A DNA stretch of 64,000 nucleotides from positions 7,150-71,149 of the forward strand of contig NZOF01000106.1 of assembly GCA_002695185.1 (NCBI GenBank). The letters are read 5' to 3'. This document shows, one piece after another, positions 59,259 to 64,000 of the stretch. Source of the DNA: Erythrobacter sp. Lineage in GTDB: Bacteria > Pseudomonadota > Alphaproteobacteria > Sphingomonadales > Sphingomonadaceae. A model generated the notes under the pieces. That model was not told the origin of the DNA. It saw only the letters and a list, made by a program, of their open reading frames with translations, and made no database searches. Each line of letters begins with the position of its first letter. Within the stretch, counting starts at the first letter, position 1. A program made the position numbers and the translations under genes.

Positions 59259-60922
59259 TGGCCAGTGCCATTTCCGCCAACAAGGCAGAACTCCTTGCAA
59301 TCGCGAACGCGGTCGCATCGGAAAAGATGATCGACAAGTCCATCGTCATCGAGGCGATGGAAGAGGCGATCCAGAAGTCCGCCCGCAACCGTTACGGCGC
59401 GGAGAACGATATTCGCGCCAAGCTCGATCCGCAAACCGGCGACCTTCGCCTGTGGCGCGTCGTCGAGGTTGTCGAGGAAGTGGAAGACTACTTCAAGCAG
59501 GTCGATCTCAAGGCGGCCCAGAAGCTGGGAGCAGATGCCAAGATCGGTGACTTCATCGTGGATCCGCTGCCGCCGGTGGATCTTGGGCGCATCGATGCCC
59601 AATCGGCAAAGCAGGTTATCTTCCAGAAGGTCCGCGATGCGGAGCGTGAGCGTCAGTTCAACGAATTCCAGGACCGCGCGGGTGAAGTCATTACCGGCGT
59701 GATCAAGTCGGTCGAATTCGGCCATGTGATCGTCAACCTCGGCCGCGCCGAGGGCGTTATTCGCCGTGATCAGCAGATTCCGCGTGAAGCCGCCCGTGTG
59801 GGCGAGCGTGTCCGCGCGCTGATTACCAAGGTGGAGCGCAATAATCGCGGCCCGCAGATTTATCTGAGCCGTGCGCATCCCGACTTCATGAAGAAGCTGT
59901 TCGCGCAGGAAGTGCCCGAAATCTACGATGGCATCATCGAGATCAAGGCTGCTGCCCGCGATCCGGGCAGCCGCGCCAAGATCGGCGTGATCAGCCATGA
60001 CAGCAGCATCGACCCGGTCGGTGCCTGCGTCGGTATGAAGGGTAGCCGCGTTCAGGCCGTCGTGCAGGAACTGCAGGGCGAAAAGATTGACATCATCCCC
60101 TGGTCGGAAGATGGCGCGACATTCATCGTCAACGCGCTGCAGCCTGCCACTGTCAGCCGCGTGGTGCTTGACGAAGAAGATGGCCGTATCGAAGTTGTTG
60201 TCCCCGACGATCAGCTTTCGCTTGCCATTGGCCGCCGCGGCCAGAACGTGCGTCTCGCCAGCCAGCTGACGGGCAACCAGATCGACATCATGACCGAGGA
60301 AGAAGCCTCGGAAAAGCGCAGCAAGGAATTTGCCGAGCGCTCCAAGATGTTCGAAGAAGAACTCGACGTCGACGAAACGCTGTCGCAGCTGCTCGTGGCC
60401 GAAGGCTTCGCCGAACTGGAAGAAGTCGCCTTTGTCGAGCTCGACGAGCTTGCAGCGATCGAGGGCTTCGACGAGGAGCTGGCCGAAGAACTCCAGAACC
60501 GCGCCAAGGAAGCGCTCGACCGTCAGGAAGAGACGTCGCGTACCGAACGCCGCGAACTGGGTGTGGAAGACGATCTGGCAGAGCTGCCGCACATGACCGA
60601 GGCGATGCTGGTCACGCTCGGCAAGGCCGGTCTCAAGACGCTCGACGACGTGGCGGATCTCGCCACCGACGAACTGATCGCCAAGAAGCGCGAAGCGCCG
60701 CGTCGCCGGAACAATACCGATGGCCCGCCGATGCGCCGCGATCGTCCGCAGCGTGAAGCTGATAAGGGCGGTGTGCTTGGTGAGTACGGCCTGACGGAAG
60801 AGCAGGGCAACGAGATCATCATGGCGGCCCGCGCCCACTGGTTCGACGACGAGGAGGAAGCTCCGGCTGCTGCCGAGACGACCGATACGCAGGAGGCCGC
60901 CGATGCGGACTCCACCCAATGA
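59258..60922 (+). CDS. nusA: Transcription termination/antitermination factor NusA
   Basis: 554 residues. Domain order: N-terminal RNA-polymerase-binding domain (to about 130), S1 domain with GEVITGVIKSVEFGHVIVNLG, two KH domains (VGACVGMKGSRVQAVVQEL and LAIGRRGQNVRLASQLTG), then two acidic repeats of the C-terminal kind (LLVAEGFAELEEVAF; MLVTLGKAGLKTLDDVADL). A charged Ala/Glu tail ends it. The last 20 bases overlap the ylxR start. Confidence 0.97.
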   Translation: MASAISANKAELLAIANAVASEKMIDKSIVIEAMEEAIQKSARNRYGAENDIRAKLDPQTGDLRLWRVVEVVEEVEDYFKQVDLKAAQKLGADAKIGDFIVDPLPPVDLGRIDAQSAKQVIFQKVRDAERERQFNEFQDRAGEVITGVIKSVEFGHVIVNLGRAEGVIRRDQQIPREAARVGERVRALITKVERNNRGPQIYLSRAHPDFMKKLFAQEVPEIYDGIIEIKAAARDPGSRAKIGVISHDSSIDPVGACVGMKGSRVQAVVQELQGEKIDIIPWSEDGATFIVNALQPATVSRVVLDEEDGRIEVVVPDDQLSLAIGRRGQNVRLASQLTGNQIDIMTEEEASEKRSKEFAERSKMFEEELDVDETLSQLLVAEGFAELEEVAFVELDELAAIEGFDEELAEELQNRAKEALDRQEETSRTERRELGVEDDLAELPHMTEAMLVTLGKAGLKTLDDVADLATDELIAKKREAPRRRNNTDGPPMRRDRPQREADKGGVLGEYGLTEEQGNEIIMAARAHWFDDEEEAPAAAETTDTQEAADADSTQ

Positions 60923-61646
60923 GAGCCTGACGTCCGACATCGCTGAGGCTGGCAAGGCCCGGAAAGCTTCCGGGCCCGACAAGTCCTGCCCGGAGCGCCG
61001 GTGCATCCTGACGGGTGAGACGGCATCGCGGGATGCACTTGTGCGTCTTGCCGCTTCGCCATCGGGTCTGGTCCTCCCCGACGCGCAGGAAAAGGCGCCG
61101 GGGCGAGGGGCGTGGGTCTGTTCCTCACGCGCCGCGATCGAAGAGGCGCAGGCGAGTGGCAAGCTCAAGGGCGCCCTAGCGCGGGCCTTCAAGACCGGCG
61201 ATCTCGAAATACCCGAAGAACTGCCCCAGAAGATCGAAGATGCGCTCAAACGCGTCTTTCTTGACCGGTTGGGTCTCGAAATGCGCGTCGGAGCTCTTAT
61301 CTTGGGGACGCAGCGCATCGCCGAGACCGCCCGTGCTGGTGGTATCTCGGCGCTTTTCCACGCCAGCGACGCCAGCGAGGATGGGCGCAAGAAGCTCGAT
61401 CAGGCCTGGCGGGTTGGTCGGGATGCCGAAGGCAGCGGAGAGCGCGGCTGGACGCTCCCTCTGGACCGCGACGCTCTGTCTGTGGCATTGGGCCGCGACA
61501 ATGTCGTCCATTTCGGACTGGCGAACGATGCCGCGGCCGCTCGGGTGATGAAGCCCTTGACGCGGCTGATGCATTATTTGGGACAGGAAATTCCCGACGA
61601 ATCCGGGCGTGCGAATTCGCGCGCCGCGACCGATACGAACGATTGA
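60903..61646 (+). CDS. YlxR family (DUF448) RNA-binding protein fused to an L7Ae-like domain
   Basis: 247 residues. The YlxR domain has PERRCILTGE (here the family's R-x-C motif), LVRLAASPSGLVLPD and APGRGAWVCSS. A second half with RVFLDRLGLEMRVGALILGTQRIAETA resembles the L7Ae/L30e ribosomal fold commonly fused to YlxR in alphaproteobacteria. It lies between nusA and infB as usual. YlxR is reported to affect RNase P or transcription in Bacillus; role here not known. Confidence 0.9.
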   Translation: MRTPPNESLTSDIAEAGKARKASGPDKSCPERRCILTGETASRDALVRLAASPSGLVLPDAQEKAPGRGAWVCSSRAAIEEAQASGKLKGALARAFKTGDLEIPEELPQKIEDALKRVFLDRLGLEMRVGALILGTQRIAETARAGGISALFHASDASEDGRKKLDQAWRVGRDAEGSGERGWTLPLDRDALSVALGRDNVVHFGLANDAAAARVMKPLTRLMHYLGQEIPDESGRANSRAATDTND

Positions 61647-61666
61647 ACGAAGAGAAACGAGCAAGA

Positions 61667-64000
61667 ATGAGCGACGACGACAAGAAACCGGCCCGTAAAC
61701 CGCTTACCCTCAAGGGCGCGCAACCGGGCGAGGTCAAGCAGACCTTCAGCCACGGCCGCACCAACAAGGTGGCGGTCGAGGTCAAGCGCCGCCGCAAGCT
61801 CGTGAAACCGGGCGAAGCGGCTCCAGCCCCGACGCCCGCCGAGGCGGCGCCCGCACCTGCTCCGGCGCCCGCACCCGAGCCGACTCCGGCGCCGGCCCCT
61901 GCGGCGAAGAAGCCTGCGCCCAAGAAGGCACCTCCTTCCAACGAAACGCCGCAGGAGCGCGTCGCTCGCCTGCAGCGCGAGGCTGAAGAAGATCGCTTGC
62001 GTCAGGCTGAAGAAGCTCGCAAGCGCGAAGAAGAGAACGCTCGCAAGGCTGCCGAGGACGAAAAGAAGCGCGCCGAGGAAAACCGCAAGGCTGAAGAAGA
62101 AGCGGCGAAGAAGGCCGCCGAAGACGCTGCCAAAGCGCCTGAAAAAGCCGAAGAAGCTGCCCCGGCGGAAGCCGCTCCCGAAGAAAGTGAGCCTGTTGCG
62201 GAAGCTCAGAGTGAAGATGCCTCTGCGCCTGCACCGCGCCGGTTCACTCCGGTCAAGCGTCCGGAAATCAAGAAGCCTGAACGCGCGAAGAAGAAAGAAG
62301 AGAAGCCTGCTCGCGGCGCCACCGCGGAAACACCGGACAAGCGCCGGTCGGGCAAGCTTTCCGTCAAGAAGGCTCTCAACGAAGACGAGGGCCGCCGTGC
62401 GCGCAGCCTCGCCGCGCTCAAGCGTGCGCGTGAAAAAGAGCGCCGCATGCAAGGTGGCGGCTCCAACAAGCCGCGCGAAAAGCAGGTCCGCGATGTTGTC
62501 GTCCCCGAAGCGATCACGGTCGGCGAACTGGCCAAGCGCATGGGCGAGAAGGGTGCCGACCTCGTCAAGGAACTCTTCAATCTCGACATGATGGTGACCG
62601 TCAACCAGACGATCGATCAGGACACTGCCGAATTGCTCGTCGAACAGTTCGGTCACAACATCGAGAAGGTATCCGAGGCCGACGTCGATATCGCCGCCGA
62701 TACGGATGTCGATCCGGAAGAAACGCTCAAGCCGCGTCCTCCGGTCGTGACCATCATGGGTCACGTCGATCACGGGAAGACCTCGCTCTTGGACGCCCTT
62801 CGCGGTGCCAATGTCGTGAAAGGCGAAGCGGGCGGCATCACCCAGCACATCGGCAGCTATCAGGTTAAGACGAAGAACGGCGACAAGGTCACCTTCCTCG
62901 ATACACCTGGCCACGCCGCATTCACGCAAATGCGTCAGCGCGGTGCCAACATCACCGATATCGTGGTGCTTGTGGTCGCTGCGGACGACGGGATCATGCC
63001 GCAGACGATCGAGGCCATCAATCATACCAAGGCCGCTGGCGTCCCCATGATCGTTGCGATCAACAAGATGGACAAGCCGGAAGCCAATCCGGACAACATC
63101 CGTACCCGTTTGCTCGAACACGAAGTCATCGTGGAATCGATGTCGGGCGATGTGCAGGACGTCGAAATCTCCGCCAAGGCGAAGACCGGTCTGGACGATC
63201 TGCTCGACAAGATCGCGCTTCAGGCAGAATTGCTCGAGCTGAAGGCCAATCCCGATCGCCTCGCGGAAGCAACCGTCATCGAAGCGCAGCTCGACAAGGG
63301 CCGCGGTCCTGTGGCGACCGTGCTCGTAACGCGTGGTACGCTTGAGCGGGGCAACACCTTCGTGGTGGGCACCGAGAGCGGCCGCGTCCGTGCGATCGTC
63401 GATGATCAGGGTAAGCAGATCAAGAAGGCCGGACCTTCGATGCCGGTCGAGGTCTTGGGCCTCGGCGGCGTGCCGAGTGCCGGTGACGTTCTGACCGTTG
63501 TCGAAAACGAGCAGCGCGCTCGCGAAGTGGCCGAATATCGTCAGGAAAAGGCGACCGAGAAGCGCACCGCGCTTGCTCCGACCAGTTTCGACACGATGTT
63601 CAACAAGCTTGCCGCCAATGTCATCGAATTCCCTGTACTGGTGAAAGCCGATGTACAGGGTTCGGTCGAGGCGATCACTTCGGCGCTGCACAACCTGTCC
63701 AACGACGAGATCAAGGTCCGCGTCCTGCATGCAGGCGTGGGTGCAATCACCGAAAGCGATGTCAGCCTTGCTTCGGCGTCCAATGCGCCGATCATCGGCT
63801 TCAACGTCCGTCCCAACGCCAAGGCCCGCGAACTGGTCAAGCGCGATGGGGTGGAGATGAAGTATTACGACGTCATCTATCACCTGACCGAGGAAATCGC
63901 GAAGGAGATGGCGGGCGAGCTGGGTCCGGAGCGGATCGAGAACGTCGTTGGTCGTGCCGCGGTCAAGGAAGTGTTCCGTTCGGGCAAGAAGGACAAGGCC
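61667..64000 (+). CDS. infB: Translation initiation factor IF-2, 3' truncated by window end
   Basis: The frame runs open from ATG 61667 to the last base (778 codons). The N-terminus has the alphaproteobacterial TFSHGRTNKVAVEVKRRR, then an Ala/Pro-rich and a Glu/Lys/Ala-rich low-complexity linker (about 50-190). The GTPase domain has G1 GHVDHGKT (365-372), G3 DTPGH and G4 NKMD; domains II and III follow. It delivers initiator tRNA to the 30S subunit. The C-terminal fMet-tRNA-binding domain is only partly present. Confidence 0.97.
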   Translation, partial: MSDDDKKPARKPLTLKGAQPGEVKQTFSHGRTNKVAVEVKRRRKLVKPGEAAPAPTPAEAAPAPAPAPAPEPTPAPAPAAKKPAPKKAPPSNETPQERVARLQREAEEDRLRQAEEARKREEENARKAAEDEKKRAEENRKAEEEAAKKAAEDAAKAPEKAEEAAPAEAAPEESEPVAEAQSEDASAPAPRRFTPVKRPEIKKPERAKKKEEKPARGATAETPDKRRSGKLSVKKALNEDEGRRARSLAALKRAREKERRMQGGGSNKPREKQVRDVVVPEAITVGELAKRMGEKGADLVKELFNLDMMVTVNQTIDQDTAELLVEQFGHNIEKVSEADVDIAADTDVDPEETLKPRPPVVTIMGHVDHGKTSLLDALRGANVVKGEAGGITQHIGSYQVKTKNGDKVTFLDTPGHAAFTQMRQRGANITDIVVLVVAADDGIMPQTIEAINHTKAAGVPMIVAINKMDKPEANPDNIRTRLLEHEVIVESMSGDVQDVEISAKAKTGLDDLLDKIALQAELLELKANPDRLAEATVIEAQLDKGRGPVATVLVTRGTLERGNTFVVGTESGRVRAIVDDQGKQIKKAGPSMPVEVLGLGGVPSAGDVLTVVENEQRAREVAEYRQEKATEKRTALAPTSFDTMFNKLAANVIEFPVLVKADVQGSVEAITSALHNLSNDEIKVRVLHAGVGAITESDVSLASASNAPIIGFNVRPNAKARELVKRDGVEMKYYDVIYHLTEEIAKEMAGELGPERIENVVGRAAVKEVFRSGKKDKA

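Noticed and set aside
59117..61390. Minus-strand open frame of 757 codons opposite nusA and ylxR
   Set aside because: Mirror of Glu/Asp-rich coding sequence on the plus strand; no start context and no family resemblance.
61840..62220. Repeated Ala/Pro and Glu/Lys/Ala codons as a possible DNA repeat
   Set aside because: They encode the normal low-complexity linker of IF-2; not a separate repeat element.
61574..63883. Minus-strand open frame of 769 codons opposite infB
   Set aside because: Antisense shadow of infB, including its low-complexity linker.

Overview
The window looks like chromosomal DNA of a GC-rich, aerobic, carotenoid-making alphaproteobacterium of the order Sphingomonadales (Erythrobacteraceae-like). 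The evidence is the combination of crtW and crtZ, very long TonB-dependent receptors, clusters of tryptophan-halogenase-family genes, a Caulobacter-type oxidative xylose pathway, the DUF1476/zeta ATPase inhibitor, and the rimP-nusA-ylxR-infB order. This rests on gene content only. I saw no phage, insertion sequence, CRISPR array, rRNA or tRNA.

Layout. (1) 1-9150, cobalamin block: the tail of cobO, an adenosylcobalamin riboswitch, then a tightly overlapping run btuB-btuF-btuC-btuD-cobQ-cobD-cobC, with cobU/cobP convergent. It imports corrinoid and performs late assembly; no ring-synthesis genes are seen. (2) 9180-45650, a glucuronoxylan utilisation locus of about 36 kb: sugar importer, a 1133-residue TonB receptor, four flavin-halogenase-family proteins and a cupin/JmjC-like protein, GH10 xylanase, three GH3 enzymes, GH67 alpha-glucuronidase, GH43 and GH5 enzymes, a CE20-like acetyl esterase, a mutarotase, a LacI-type regulator, and the five Weimberg steps (xylose dehydrogenase, xylonolactonase, xylonate dehydratase, 2-keto-3-deoxyxylonate dehydratase, 2-oxoglutarate semialdehyde dehydrogenase). 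Near-identical 14-bp palindromes (TGRTAGCGSTAHCA-like) sit in front of nearly every transcription unit, so the region reads as one regulon ending in 2-oxoglutarate.

(3) 45675-51500, housekeeping: Nudix hydrolase, monothiol glutaredoxin with BolA, ATPase zeta subunit, quinone oxidoreductase, and leuC-(52-residue membrane peptide)-leuD, then a thioesterase. (4) 51539-52809, crtW-crtZ (ketocarotenoid synthesis). (5) 52876-53638, a DUF454 protein and sufE. (6) 53766-58487, an expanded phage-shock locus: pspF is divergent from a textbook sigma-54 promoter, which drives a 50-residue membrane peptide, pspA, pspB, pspC and then six small proteins, each with one membrane segment and a coiled coil. All six, and the tails of PspB and PspC, carry versions of one motif (R-[VILM]-x-x-[LV]-E-x-[IL]-[VA]-[TS]-D/E..., often followed by E-I-E-x-L-R). 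This is the best candidate here for an undescribed system. (7) 58701-64000, rimP-nusA-ylxR-infB; infB runs off the end.

Apart from 199-612, which holds the riboswitch, no stretch longer than about 300 bases lacks a gene.
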